A program made the translations under genes and the position numbers. Below the pieces are notes generated by a model, which was not told the DNA's origin, ran no database searches, and saw nothing but the letters and a program-made list of their open reading frames with translations. A stretch of 64,000 nt of DNA from Catenaria anguillulae PL171 (taxonomy: Eukaryota > Blastocladiomycota > Blastocladiomycetes > Blastocladiales > Catenariaceae). The stretch lies in assembly GCA_002102555.1 (NCBI GenBank), contig MCFL01000036.1, positions 1 through 64,000 of the forward strand, read 5' to 3'. Shown in pieces: positions 1 through 10,509 of the stretch; positions within the stretch are counted from its first letter, which is position 1, and the number at the start of each line of letters is the position of its first letter.

Positions 1-577
1 GTTGCATGAAAGTGGCAAAGCTGGATCACCGCCTAGGGGAACGCGGCCCGTTATGCACCGATTTGCCCCATATCCTTGTCGGTCAAGCAAAAAATCGGGT
101 CCACGGCCAAGTACGTAGTACCAGTTGGCTGGGTGGGGAGTGGTGCGACAGGAAATGCGTTGGCGAACTCACAGAGGAAATGGGTGATGGCGTCCATGCA
201 GTCGTTGGGGCATGTCTGGCAGCGAGCAACATGTAAGCCAACGGATACGCACGCTGATGCACCATCCCCATCAAAGCCAGCAGCTCGAATCCGTCGACGT
301 TGGTCTTGAACGTTCCATCCATGATCAATAGCTCAGTGGTCGTTGCGGGGCTAGACTCCATCAGGGCCTCACCAACTTGCGTAGTAAACGCCACGTAGTT
401 GCGCTTGCCATCGCCGTCTTGACAAACAAGCAACTGTCCGAGGTATTTGCGGCAGTTCTCGTCCTTGGTCAGCAGGGTCTTGACTTGAGCCACGGTACCA
501 AGTCCTCGAAAGTAACCGCCGCCTCGGGCCTTGTGAAACAAGGTGCGGAGACGAGCGGGCCTGATGGTCACCATTTC
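1..577 (-). pseudogene. Decayed MULE-type transposase, 3' part beyond the left edge
   Basis: The minus-strand reading frame contains a Mutator-like (MULE) transposase signature: a block ending LLIMDGTFKTN followed by GMVHQRAYPLAYMLLAARHA, matching the first catalytic Asp strand of the MULE DDE domain. At about position 215 the reading frame must change. In the neighbouring frame the conserved continuation appears as CLTDKDMGQIG, then AFP, then QLCHFHAT, which corresponds to the second catalytic Asp and the C-x-F-H motif. That second segment contains in-frame TAA and TAG codons, so the gene is disabled by at least one frameshift and two stops. The rest of the transposase would lie left of position 1. 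The upstream part of the open frame (to 1018) is repeat DNA and carries no recognisable domain. The superfamily assignment rests on motif recognition, not on a search. Confidence 0.7.
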
Positions 578-579
578 GT

Positions 580-1190
580 CGTGACATTGCTGGTGTGATA
601 TGGTCAACATGAGGTTGGGTTGATGAGTTGCATGACAGCGGAACTCGAGAGCGAGAGCGTGAGCCAGAGCGAGCGCAAGAGCAGGCGAGCGATTGCGATG
701 CCGGTTGCGCCAAGGCTGCTGGGTCAACATGAGTGCTTGACGGCGAGCGGCGAGGGGAGGCTCTGGTATGGCAGATGGACAAAACTGCGACAACTTGGCT
801 TGATGACGCCTGTGGGAGCATTGGTGGATGAGCAAAGGCGGTGTCGTCGATTGAGCAGGGCTCACATTGCGGCCATTGATGCTTTGTGTTTCATTGGATG
901 TGGTCATAGGTACAACTACTATATGGGTGGCAGCTTGGACATTCCATTCGGCGGCCAAAGTGCACGAGAAATGAGGAAGCTCTGGGTGGTGTTCACTGCA
1001 GTCGGCCAGACGGTGCATGATGTGCTCTAACTCGATTCCTTCCTTCCCAACTATGGCCCCTGAACTTGCGTAACTGTACTTAAAATATAGATTAACATGT
1101 TCTACTCATTCAGGGCTTTCTATCCATACCATAATTTTGTAGATTGGACAACTTTTATGTTTTGGCTCAAACTGGATCCACACAGTTCAC
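580..1190. repeat. Direct repeat, copy 1
   Basis: Two blocks, about 583-735 and 1029-1180, match the segment 2470-2775 in the same order and orientation. The second block includes a stretch around 1030-1070 (ACTCGATTCCTTCCTTCCCA and following) and the end TTTTATGTTTTGGCTC. About 290 bp between the blocks (735-1029) is absent from copy 2, so one copy has an insertion or the other a deletion. Identity by eye is roughly 85-90 percent. The copy lies directly upstream of the MULE remnant on the minus strand, so it may be that transposon's 5' end rather than an LTR. Confidence 0.75.
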
Positions 1191-1286
1191 CTCGCCAAAC
1201 CTCATGATGCCTTGTGAACCCAACGCCACCTAAATGTTGTTCGCTTGCGCCTGTCTGGCACTGCCAGCCTCGTTAGCCCCGCCTTG

Positions 1287-2252
1287 CTAGTACGTGGCCT
1301 TTGCTGTGGCCGACGCTGTGCAGTCCCTGCCAATGTGCCCACGGACGCCACACGCAAAGCCCTTCACCCTGGACATGTCCTTGGGCGCGCGCCTACCTGC
1401 CTTGGGGTTCCTCCTTTGGCCCCGCTGGTCACCGGTGTACGGATGGGCGCAGCCGGCACCAGTCTTGGCCATGGTCACATGCACCTCAGCGGCTGTCGTC
1501 TTGCTAATCATGCGGGCGCGCTTGTGCGCCACCTTCTCCCTGGCCTCGTGCTCGCGCAGCTCAAACATGAGCTGGTTGAATGACGTGAGGCCCTTTGACG
1601 ACTGCGTCGTCCACAGACTCGTGTCGCCGAGCGCTTCTATGGTCTTGGAGATGAGCTCGGTCTTGGTGACATCGCCCTTGAAGCCTCACAGCTTCATCTT
1701 CTTGGTCAGGGAGGCAAGCTTCGTTTCGTATTCGTCTAGCGAACCGCAACGATCCACGCCAAATGCGCGAAACTCTTGCCGCACTTGGGCCGTCATGGCC
1801 TTGACCGCCAGGGCAAACTTGTCCTTGATAGCCGCCCGGACCTCCGCCAGGTTGCGGATGTCATGGTACACGTCACGCAAGCCATCGTCAAGGTGCGTAT
1901 CAATGATGACGCGCATGGCTGCGACTTGTTGCACGCGAAGGCGGGTCGCTTCGGTGTCGCCATTGGTTCCGCCGTCGGCGTTGCTGTTGGTGTTGGCGTT
2001 GTTCGTTGTGGCCTCAACCAAGGTGTGCTCAAGGCCATGGACCTTGGCATAGCCAAGCAGGTCGTCGTCCCAGGGGAGCAAGTTTTCGCCGTTGATCTTG
2101 AGTTTGTAGTGTTGGTCAATGTTCTGCCGCGGCTGGGTCTTGTCAGTCGGGTAGTTGCCATCGAGCACGTGTGCGGCAAGACTTAGCATTTCACAACAGG
2201 GTGAAGGTTGTAACAGCGGAATAGAGTGGGGAAAGGGCAGCGCTGACGGCAA
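1287..2252 (-). pseudogene. Copia-type gag remnant with in-frame TGA
   Basis: The minus-strand frame reads like the gag polypeptide of Ty1/copia elements (UBN2 type). It has an N-terminal W-dominated segment (LPWDDDLLGYAKVHGLEHTL), a central helical region (HDIRNLAEVRAAIKDKFALA, then QEFRAFGVDRCGSLDEYETK) and a C-terminal zinc-knuckle-like motif (ACGVRGHIGRDC) in which the first Cys of the usual CCHC is replaced. The frame is interrupted once by a TGA at 1686-1688. The same frame continues downstream (GFKGDVTKTELISKTIEALG) to a stop at 1287. No protease, integrase or reverse transcriptase follows before the left repeat. The element is therefore gag-only and inactive as written, unless the TGA is read through. 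Confidence 0.7.
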
Positions 2253-2469
2253 CGTCTACAGTGGCGGCAACAAGCAAGCAAACGAGACGGCGGGCGGGCA
2301 GAGCGGCCCAGCTCGTCCGCCGGTGGGCTACCTGCGACTGGTGAGGTGGTTTGCAGGACGTTGTGCCGTTGATTCGGTTGGCGGCCCGATGAAGGAAGCG
2401 CTTTGCAGGGAGCACGGTCGGCGTCGGCGGGCGGGCGGCTGGTTGATGCATGGACAGCAGCAGCCGGTG

Positions 2470-2775
2470 TGATTGCTGGCATGCGATGGTCAACATGAGG
2501 TTGGGTTGATGCGTTGCATGGCAGCGGAACTAGGGCGAGAGCGTGAGCCGGTGCGAGCGAATGCGATGACGGTTGTGCCAAGTTTGCTGGGTCAACGTGA
2601 CTTGTGCGCGTGCGATTCCCAGTCTAACTCGATTCTTTCCTTCCCAACTATGGCCCCTGAACTTGCGTAACTGTACTTAGTAAAATATAGGTTAACATGT
2701 TCTACTCATTCAGGGCTTTCTATCCATCCCAAAATTTTGTAGATTGGACCACTTTTATGTTTTGGCTCTAACTGG
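2470..2775. repeat. Direct repeat, copy 2
   Basis: This copy matches 583-735 and 1029-1180 with the middle about 290 bp missing. Shared landmarks include CAACATGAGGTTGGGTTGAT at 2492 and the end TTTTATGTTTTGGCTC near 2752-2768. The last codons and stop of the unidentified minus-strand frame 2755-3930 fall inside this repeat. The gag remnant lies between the two copies, so they could be diverged LTRs of a gag-only element, or two copies of a DNA-transposon end. Confidence 0.75.
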
Positions 2776-5415
2776 ATTGAATGAGGGGCGCGTTATGTAT
2801 TCCGCGACAGCGGCTTCGGGCGCATCGAGTTCGTCTGCGCTAGACTCCGCGTATTCTCCCGTTACCCCACCAACCGTTGTTTTCTTTGTGCGGGCTTGCT
2901 GCGCGCGGACGGCACCACCCGTCGGCGTAGGTGTCGTGCCCGTTTCGGCACCGCCTGTCGGCGTAGGTGTCGTGCCCGTTTTGGCGCCGCCCGTCGGTGC
3001 CAGGGGAGTTTGTTGTGGTACGAGCGGGGCCGATGAGGCGGAACGGCGAGTCGCGGGTGCCGCTGGACTTGGTTGCGGCGGCGTAGGCAATGATGACTTT
3101 GGATCTCGGGCGCTGGGGCGGCTCGACCTCCCCTTTCTTGCATCCCGAGGCTTTGAACGCTTGGCTGCAGCTGCATGAGTATCACCGCCGGAGTTCCGAG
3201 ACTTGCGCTTTCGAGATGCCAGCGCTGTTGGGTCGGCGGCGGATGTGCCCGTGGGGTCGGAGGGAGCGGTCGCTAGCGTTGGCGCATCAGCGGCCATGCG
3301 CGAGATGAGCCGGGTGAATGGGTGGAGCCGGCGCTGGCAGCTGTTGGCGCTTTTCCAGAATCGTGAGCGGATCCAGTGGCCAAGTGCGTAAAGGCATCCA
3401 ACGCTTGCTCGGCACAGCGGACATAGTCCATGACGGGTGACAGTCGGACACTGAGCGAGCTTGGAGGCGTCAATGTGACATGATTCGCGAGCAAGATGCT
3501 GGAGATCGCGAAGGGGCGACAAAGGAGAGTGCCATTCGTCACTTGCCGAGTCGCTTGATGCTGCTGTTCCCACCTTAACAAGAGTGCCCGCTGCCTCGTC
3601 TTCGTCATCACCGGCCTTGGCATGTGAAGCGGCTGCAATCTCGAGTAAACGATACCACTGGCGGTGACATTCAAATGGCAAACCATCTGTAGCCGCGGCA
3701 GATTCGAACTGCATCCACAAACCATTCACAGACAGTAAATCAAACACCTCAACGGGTGACGGCACCCCTTGTACTTTCACCTCAACACGGTAGCCACCAA
3801 ACTCGTCTGGGTTAGCCTTGATGGCAAATGTTGAATGTCGCGAATGCGCCCAGCCGCAGAAAGTGCAGTCAATGGTAATCCAGTCGTGAGAATCGCCTTG
3901 ATTGCATGCTCCAATCGGGTGTAAATGCACACTTCGGCCTTGACACAGTTGCGGCGGGCGCGAGCGTCGCTCAGCTTGCCTGAGCGCGGCAGCCAGACTG
4001 TGGCCGACAACCAGCCAAACCCAGGGTCATCTGGATCTAAAGTGGGGTGCGTTGTGAATCCATACTCAGACAATTGAAAACGTACAATATCTGGGCAAAT
4101 GACCGAGTATCCAAGCGAGCAACCATTCCCACTCACACCCGTGACCGATCTCAAGCCCAATGCCTCTGCATTCTCGCGGAACAACTCCAGATACGAGCTG
4201 CTCAGCTCGCCTTTCTTTCCAAAGTTTTGAAACCAGATTGCGCCAATCCCAAGCGTGGTGAGCACAGTCACGAGCAAGTCCATCGTGATGGCTTGATAAC
4301 CACTTGACAACCCACACCCGTTCGGCGGCTCGCTCAAGGGCGGAATTGTCATGATGCCCTCGCTGCGCAACGCACGCAGGAAAAGCTGTTGGGCGGCAAC
4401 ACGCGCCTCCGTGTACGGATCCACATCGACATGAGCAACGGCATCGGAAGCAGCAGCGCCTTTCTTGCGACCCTTTGGCTTTGGCGTTCGTCTTGGCAGG
4501 CTTTTCGGAATGAGCTCGACGACTGATGGAAGCGCGATTGCGAATTGTGGATTTGTCGAAATGATGAGTGCATCGGGAAAGGACGAGTGATTTGCAGGCT
4601 TGTACCATTTGCAATGTGAATTGAGCTGAGCACCCGAAACATTTCTACGGAAACACATGGAGTGAGAAATATGAGCGCACAAATGTATGGTGAAAGGAAA
4701 TAAATGACGTACAAGAATCGATCGGGTGGGAAGCTCAAACAACTCCCAATCGCGGTCGGCACGCACAGTCGTAATTGACTTTGCAAGCTGTGGCGAGTTG
4801 ATTTCCTGCAAACCGCCACTGGTCGCAAGCCGGTCGTTCCGTGTTGGGTTTTCTTGCGCCACCAACAACTCAACCTCCTCGGGAAGGGGACCAGCATACA
4901 CGCTTGGAATATCGCCATGGGCTGCCGCTGCCGCTGCCGACAATAACGCCTGGTTGGCTTGCTTGAAACCACCAGTCAAAATGTCACGGCGACATGCGCG
5001 GCCAGAATCCACCAATCCCTTGTCCACATCCTTTCCGCCCAGAGCTGTACCAGGGCCGATGCTTAAGCCCTGCTCGTCCACCAACCGAGTGACCAACGTA
5101 AACACGGCGGCTGAATCTGGCAGATCCACAAGTTGATCCATGCCCAGGACAGGAGGTCAATGCGCAAGTCGCGCAGCTCCTCAAGCAGGAAGTCCGTGCC
5201 GTTTTTGCCACCGCCGAACGTGTTGTACAAACGACTTGCTAGAGCGACGAAATGAAACGCAAACGGGCACGCGTGTCGGTGGTCTTGGCGGAGGGTCCCA
5301 GTACGCACAAGGTCCGTGGCAGCGTGTTGGCCAGTGTGGACGTACAAGGCCTCGATGCGGGCAGCAACCAGCGCGCACATCTTCGGGAGGTTCAGAATGG
5401 TGTCGCCAAGCAGTT
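2755..5415 (-). CDS. Unidentified multi-segment gene, possibly transposon-borne or frameshifted
   Basis: Three consecutive minus-strand segments look coding but lie in different frames. The first is about 5415-5145, with GLN-poor helical text including HACPFAFHFVALASRLYNTF. The second is 5141-about 3940, 454 codons in the ATG-initiated frame, with a likely GTACGT...GTAG intron near 4715-4645. The third is about 3930-2755, with IDCTFCGWAHSRH and FGGYRVEVKVQG, then a Ser/Pro/Lys-rich tail containing a threefold TPTGGA-type repeat. The Cys pairs (CTFC; CPLC) suggest a zinc-binding module in the third segment. The frame changes near 5141 and 3930 could be unrecognised introns or real frameshifts. 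I do not recognise the family. The neighbourhood of transposon remnants and the C-terminus inside a repeat make a mobile-element gene possible. Confidence 0.4.
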
Positions 5416-5759
5416 CCAGCTATGTTCAGGATATTCAGAATGCCGGTTAGTGAGTGGCGCCAAAAGGGAAGGGAGTCGTTGGCGCCGCGCATGAAGTATG
5501 GACACATGGAAGGGCTATACGTACGAGAAGCCAGCAGGGGTAAATGGTGCGTAGTCGCCGTACGTGCGCGCAGGATTGTTGATCGTCCGTGAGGGTGATG
5601 CAAAGGTGCGTGTGCTGCCGTCATGGTTGCCGTCGGTTGAGGGGCGATGCGGCGATTGTGGGTGCTTGAAGAGGGAAAAGTGAGTGTGGATAGACCTACC
5701 AGTTGCTCGGGGTGCTGGAATGCTGTCTTAGGTTTTTTGGGCATGACCACGTATTGTTT

Positions 5760-5792
<33 letters not shown>

Positions 5793-6259
5793 CGCAAAGT
5801 CTTCAATACTGTACCTATTAACCTGTGTTGATTGAATCGATGGCGGAGGGATATATACACGCAAGGGGCCGCCGATTGATGGCTCGCCAGGTTGGTTTGG
5901 AGCAGGAGTTCTGTGAGAGTCACGGGCCAATACATACAATTCACAAAGAGTGGGGAAAGGTCTGAGTGTACTTATCAAATGTTCTCAATTGAGTGTTCCA
6001 TAGCACTGAAGAGCATGTACAGCAGACGTTCACGGAGGTGGCAGGAGAGGACAAGTTGAGTCGAATCAGTTGGAAACTTGAAAGCTGACGAAAGCGACGA
6101 CAAGTGAGTTTGGATGGATAATGTGAGCGAGAGAGTCGGAGCAGGGAGAATGGCGACACTTGACCTGTCGCAAAAGTGGCAAAATGAAAGTGGAAAAGCA
6201 AGGGCACAAAAGGATCGGGTTTTCGACATGCATTCGCAGGAAGCCACCAAGAATCTTGA
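5393..6259. other. Intergenic, no supported gene
   Basis: No reading frame here has domain content or convincing splice structure. The segment contains a 31-base T run and lies between the unidentified minus-strand gene and the 3' end of the IML2/TTC39-like gene. It probably includes the promoter of the former. Confidence 0.5.
5762..5792. repeat. Uninterrupted 31-base T homopolymer
   Basis: Thirty-one consecutive T residues lie between GTTTG and CGCAAAG. It is the longest homopolymer in the window. It could be the poly(A) end of a minus-strand retroposed sequence lying to its right, or simple slippage. I found no coding or SINE-like structure to its right and no target-site duplication. Confidence 0.9.
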
Positions 6260-8720
6260 TCATGGAGAAAACTCGGGCGGGAACAGCTCGGACGATGTTG
6301 GCAAGTGGAACATGTCAATTGTCAAGGAATCGGCACGCAACCACTCCTCGAGCTGAATGGTGACGAGATGGATCCGGAAAGCAAGTCTTGAACACGAGGG
6401 AAAATACAGAGGTCAGCTGGGTTCAGTAAACGGACAGGCCATACAAGGCAGGAAACACACAACGCACCGAAACTCAAACACGAAATCCGAATACTTTGCC
6501 GCCTTGCCCATCCACACGAGCGCCTCCTTGACCGCCGCCTTCAAATCCACCGGCTCGCCGCTACCCGCTCGGGCACGTTCCAACACCTCTGACAACCCAA
6601 CGACGCCCTGCAAGTACGCTGCCATGGGCGCCACCCACGTCTCCACATCAATTTCCTCCTCGTGCTCGCGGATCCATTCCATGGCACGGTTGGCAGCCTC
6701 CCAATTGTGCCGCTCCTTTTCCACAGCAGCGAGCACAACGTATAGGATGGCAAGAACATTGGCATTGGATTCTGAGGCAAATGCATCAAGTGCGTCCGAC
6801 ACTTGAGCGGCAACTTGGTCGAGGTGGGCTGGTGCCATCGTAGCAAACATGTTCCATATGAAGAGAAGCTCTGTGGGCAGGTTCACCAAAGGTGGTATCG
6901 TGAGTGCATTAGGACATGGAGAGTGACCACGATGAAATGTGAATAGCGAGCGTGTACCAAATCCAGGCAAAGTCTCACACACACCATCGCCCTTGCTCTC
7001 CTCGACCCAGTCAGCCTTCTTAATAACCCACTGCTCGACACTAATCACCTTGCCGCCATACTTGCGTGTTACCAACCCTTTCGCCTCAGCCGCCAACTTG
7101 ACGACCTTATCCCTGGCCTTGTCTGTCGGCGGCACCATGGCCAGCGCCACCGCCTCGGAATATGCGAAAAAAGCAGGCGACCAATACGTGCGTTTCCTCA
7201 ACTCGGCACACATCTCGGCTGCCTTTGCCCAGTCCAACTGGCCCATGGCATTCATGGATCGCTCGTACTTGCATAACATGGCGATCTCTTTAGGACAGCA
7301 TGGGTAAGGAAAACGGATTGACAATCCAGGGAACAAATGTGAAGCGGGAAACACAAACCTGGCCAGGTCGCAGGCGTGTGTTGAATAGCGCGCTCGAGCA
7401 GAGTGTTGGACAAGTCGAGGTTACGAGCAGACCGGGCGACGCGAGCCGTGAGGAGCAAGTGGAAGGGTGATGTCGGGTAGATAGAGAGTGAGTGGACGAG
7501 GTGGCGCGAGGCGAGCGGGAGCATGGTTGGGCCAAGTACGGTTGGGGCGAATGAGGAGAGAACGGCGTTGTAGCCGCCCATGCTATTAAAAGTGTGTGAA
7601 AAGTGGGCGAGGGTCAGCGTGCGTACATGTAGACCAAGCGCAATGATTTCGGAACGTACAAGAGCTGCGCGATTGGCGCACGGACACCTGAGGTAGCACA
7701 TGCCTTTTCGAGGAGCTCGAATCCAAGTGACTTGTCGCCCTTGTATCCCTTAAAACATAAGGACAAGGTGAAAATGAGCGGGTGACTCGAGGAAAAGAGT
7801 CGCAAACTGAGCGCGAGAACTCACAAGCAAGGAACCAGGCGTACAAAGAGCGAAATGAGGCGGGCGACTTTGCTGGGCAGAATTGAGAGGACAACGTTGA
7901 GAGCGCCAATACCAAATTGAACCCCTTCCCGAGTGTTGAGGTCCATCTTGTCGCTAAACTCCTTGCTCTGATCCCCACCGGCTGCTTCAAATTCCTTTGC
8001 CCAAGCCTGGTAGTTTTGCCACGCGGTCGCATAATTGCCCTGCGACTTGCGCAACCCGAGCCCAGCCTTGACAAAGGCCATGAGCGACTCTTGGAATAAG
8101 TACAAGAAGGACGAAATGAGCGATGCCTCAGCTCGGACAATGGTTGACCGAATCTGTGCGGGCGTCAACCTTGGCGCGCTCGACAAGCCCGTTGATTGCG
8201 CAATGAATGACGCCCCGCCCTTGATCCATTTCGAGAATCGATTGGCCGAAGACTTTGGTGCGGCCAGCTTGAGCTGTGCGGCGGCCAAGGCCTCTGCGCG
8301 CTGCAACAGTGCCGTTGCCGTGGCAATATCCTCCATGTCAAACGTGGTCATGGCTTTGAGCATGGAGAATGTGCCCTCGCCCAAGGCGAAGAGCGCATCC
8401 GACTCGGATTTGGACTTCATGACAGCCAGTGCGCCGTCGAAATCGTTGGAAAAGAAGATGGCAATGGCACGGATCACGTCCGAATCAAGTCGCTCGAGAT
8501 CTGCCGGGGAAAAGTCGGATAGATCAAGCACTTTGGCTTGCTCGGATTCAGACAGCTCGGGCGTGGATGACTCGGGCGACTCGCCAATGGGTTTGCCCGT
8601 GGGCGTTGCGGCGCCAGAGCCAGGGCCAGTGTCGTCGTCTTCGACGGGGAAGTTGGCTTCACCCGAGAGCCTTGGGACTGCGGTCGTGCTTGCGGCGGGC
8701 GGGTCGGATGCGGTCGGCAT
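6260..8720 (-). CDS. IML2/TTC39-family tetratricopeptide protein
   Basis: Predicted 673-aa protein of the IML2 (inclusion body clearance) / TTC39 family. In yeast, Iml2 acts at the mitochondrial and lipid-droplet interface in clearing protein inclusions; animal TTC39 proteins affect lipid metabolism. Six exons: 8720-7845, 7748-7660, 7582-7359, 7287-6985, 6870-6468, 6386-6260. Exon lengths sum to 2022 nt and every join is in phase. Family hallmarks are FFSNDFDGALAVMKSKSE with the following ALGEGTFSMLKAMTTFD, the GYKGDKSLGFELL block after intron 1, ELLFIWNMF at the exon 4/5 join, and a terminal FRIHLVTIQLEEWLRAD. The N-terminal 100 residues are Ser/Pro/Glu-rich and not conserved. The joins were chosen because they restore these conserved blocks; the last exon is the shortest-supported. 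It runs convergently to nothing on its 3' side. Confidence 0.82.
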
Positions 8721-9186
8721 GGCGGGCAGAATGATGGGAAGATCGGATTGAAGCTGGAAGTATGGTTGGCGGTTGGTCGAGGTGGTCGGCGAGGCGATTT
8801 GTTAGGGAAGGAGGAGGGAAAAGCTGCAATTTCATTCAATCGACAGCTGCGAGGGGATTTTTGTGCATTGCGGAGAGTGGCCTTCAAGTTTTGTCATCAT
8901 CTCCCAACGAGACGGGATGGGCGCAGAAACGAAACACCGGCGCCAGAGTTGGTGCGAACGAGGCCAGTTGGCACAGTTGGCGTGTCGTCTCTCCATGCCG
9001 TCGTCCACGGTGCGCGCGTCTGAGTTGGCTGGCTGCCGAGCCATGATTCCATCTTTCCCTCTGCAGCTCGTCCGGCAATCAGCGAGGATGAAGGTTATTC
9101 CATGACAACGAGCATTCCAGTACAACAATTTGACATGATTCACAACCTGTCTGCACTCGTTTCCCCGATGGCGCGCATCAACAAGT
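8721..9186. other. Short intergenic gap
   Basis: Lies upstream of the IML2/TTC39-like gene and downstream of the first secreted six-cysteine gene, both on the minus strand. No supported gene; it should carry the promoter of the IML2/TTC39-like gene. Confidence 0.5.
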
Positions 9187-9813
9187 TTACGGCTTTGCAG
9201 CTGGACACTCATTGGCCAAAATTAACACGCTCCTCTCGTCTGCCTTGGGAAACACGGTGCATTCCTTGAGCGTCCATGGCCACCACCGGTTGCTGCCAAA
9301 GAAGCCGCCCTCCTCAATCGAATACATGTCGCACTTGTCCAACCCGGTCTGCGCACCCAGCGCCCACCACGACTTTGGCACGTCCACGTTGAATCCCTCG
9401 CCAGTTACCTTGTACGGGCCGACGTACTCGACACTCTTCCACCATGCCTGGGGCTTGATGTACGAGCCAATGTGCCTACCGGACGGAACTGCTTTGCCTG
9501 AGCAACGGTAGGTTCCCGGAGGGGCATTGGCGGCAGCGTACTCGACAAGAGCCACGTACAACTTGTTTTCTTGCGCCCATTTGAAGCACGCCTCGGCGTC
9601 GAAATGCATGTTGGACGTGATGGACAAGTCGGTTGAGGTGGACGCGACAGACGTGGGGAGACCAGCGAGGCCTCTTTGGTGCATGGCGCGGTACGATTTG
9701 CATTTGGTGAAAGTGGACGACGTGGCAGCCACCGTCTGGTCCTGTGGCGCGGTGGGCGAAGCGAATGCGGCCCATGCCAGAAAGGGGAGCGCCAGGAAAA
9801 GAGAATGGAACAT
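9187..9813 (-). CDS. Secreted six-cysteine family, member 1 (diverged, intronless)
   Basis: 208-aa predicted secreted protein. I start it at the ATG at 9813 rather than an upstream in-frame ATG at 9891, because the downstream Met begins a clean signal peptide (MFHSLFLALPFLAWAAFAS). The framework Cys are all present: KCKSY, ACFKWAQE, YRCSGK, DKCDMYS, KECTVFP, NECP. The segment EYVGPYKV aligns with the YLGPYxIxGYD block of the other members. It differs from them by an insertion rich in Trp (KPQAWWKS, KSWWALG, NRWWPW) and by lacking the intron after the CxGK motif. A TATA-like TATAAAG lies about 100 bp upstream, near 9920 on the minus strand. The function is unknown; six Cys suggest three disulfides in an extracellular protein. 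Confidence 0.72.
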   Translation of the reverse strand: MFHSLFLALPFLAWAAFASPTAPQDQTVAATSSTFTKCKSYRAMHQRGLAGLPTSVASTSTDLSITSNMHFDAEACFKWAQENKLYVALVEYAAANAPPGTYRCSGKAVPSGRHIGSYIKPQAWWKSVEYVGPYKVTGEGFNVDVPKSWWALGAQTGLDKCDMYSIEEGGFFGSNRWWPWTLKECTVFPKADERSVLILANECPAAKP

Positions 9814-9914
9814 GGTGGATGGATCAGAATCAATGAATGAATGAGTGAATGAATCGTCGATGGTTGCAGCTTCTGTGGGAAACCAGGCCAAGAGGATAGA
9901 ATGGCAACGGCTGC

Positions 9915-9924
9915 CAGCACTTTA
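9915..9924 (-). promoter_or_regulatory. TATA-like box of secreted family member 1
   Basis: Minus-strand GGTATAAAGT lies about 105 bp upstream of the chosen ATG, a plausible core promoter spacing for a fungal gene with a short leader. Confidence 0.4.
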
Positions 9925-10509
9925 TACCCTGGCTACTGTCAACCCCGAACGTGGCGCCGGCCATGGCCGACCCAGCCACGCCACACCACACTATACCCCC
10001 GTGCCATGATGAGCAAAAGCGATGTCCCTATCTTTCGCCACACGGTAACAAACGCGAGTTGGCCAGACAGCAAGGGATCCGAGACATGATAGAACAGTGG
10101 TGTTTGAGCCACAGTCCAATGCAAACAATTGTAATCAATACACACAAGAGGTAAGATAAAAAATTCCGCCGGTGGGGATGACTGATTGGAGTAGGCCTCT
10201 CGGGGATGCCATTTTCGGGGGTCTTGGACTCGGCTTTGCTTTTCAACGGTTGGTGTGACAATATGTGCTCGCTGTCACATTACTCTTTGTTCGCACGATG
10301 GTTGATGCGAACACGGAACTCTGGCAGATTGTATTTACACAGACTGGGATGTAACTATCATAAATCTCTCGCTCTGTCTCTCTCTCTCCCGTTTACACTG
10401 ATCTGATTGAAGTACTTGAAGCACTGTATGTTTTGCTACTCCAACTTTGTGCAGACGCTTGGTCAGTCAACTACTGGCGTGATCAAGACCGACGTAAGCA
10501 AATTTGAAA

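Noticed and set aside
5181-5978. 265-codon minus-strand frame with a poly-Lys run
   Set aside because: The Lys run is the T homopolymer read in reverse, and the rest is a shadow of the unidentified gene and intergenic DNA.
10370-10395. CT-rich microsatellite as a regulatory element of the GPCR gene
   Set aside because: Short CT tracts are common before fungal genes; nothing specific supports a role.
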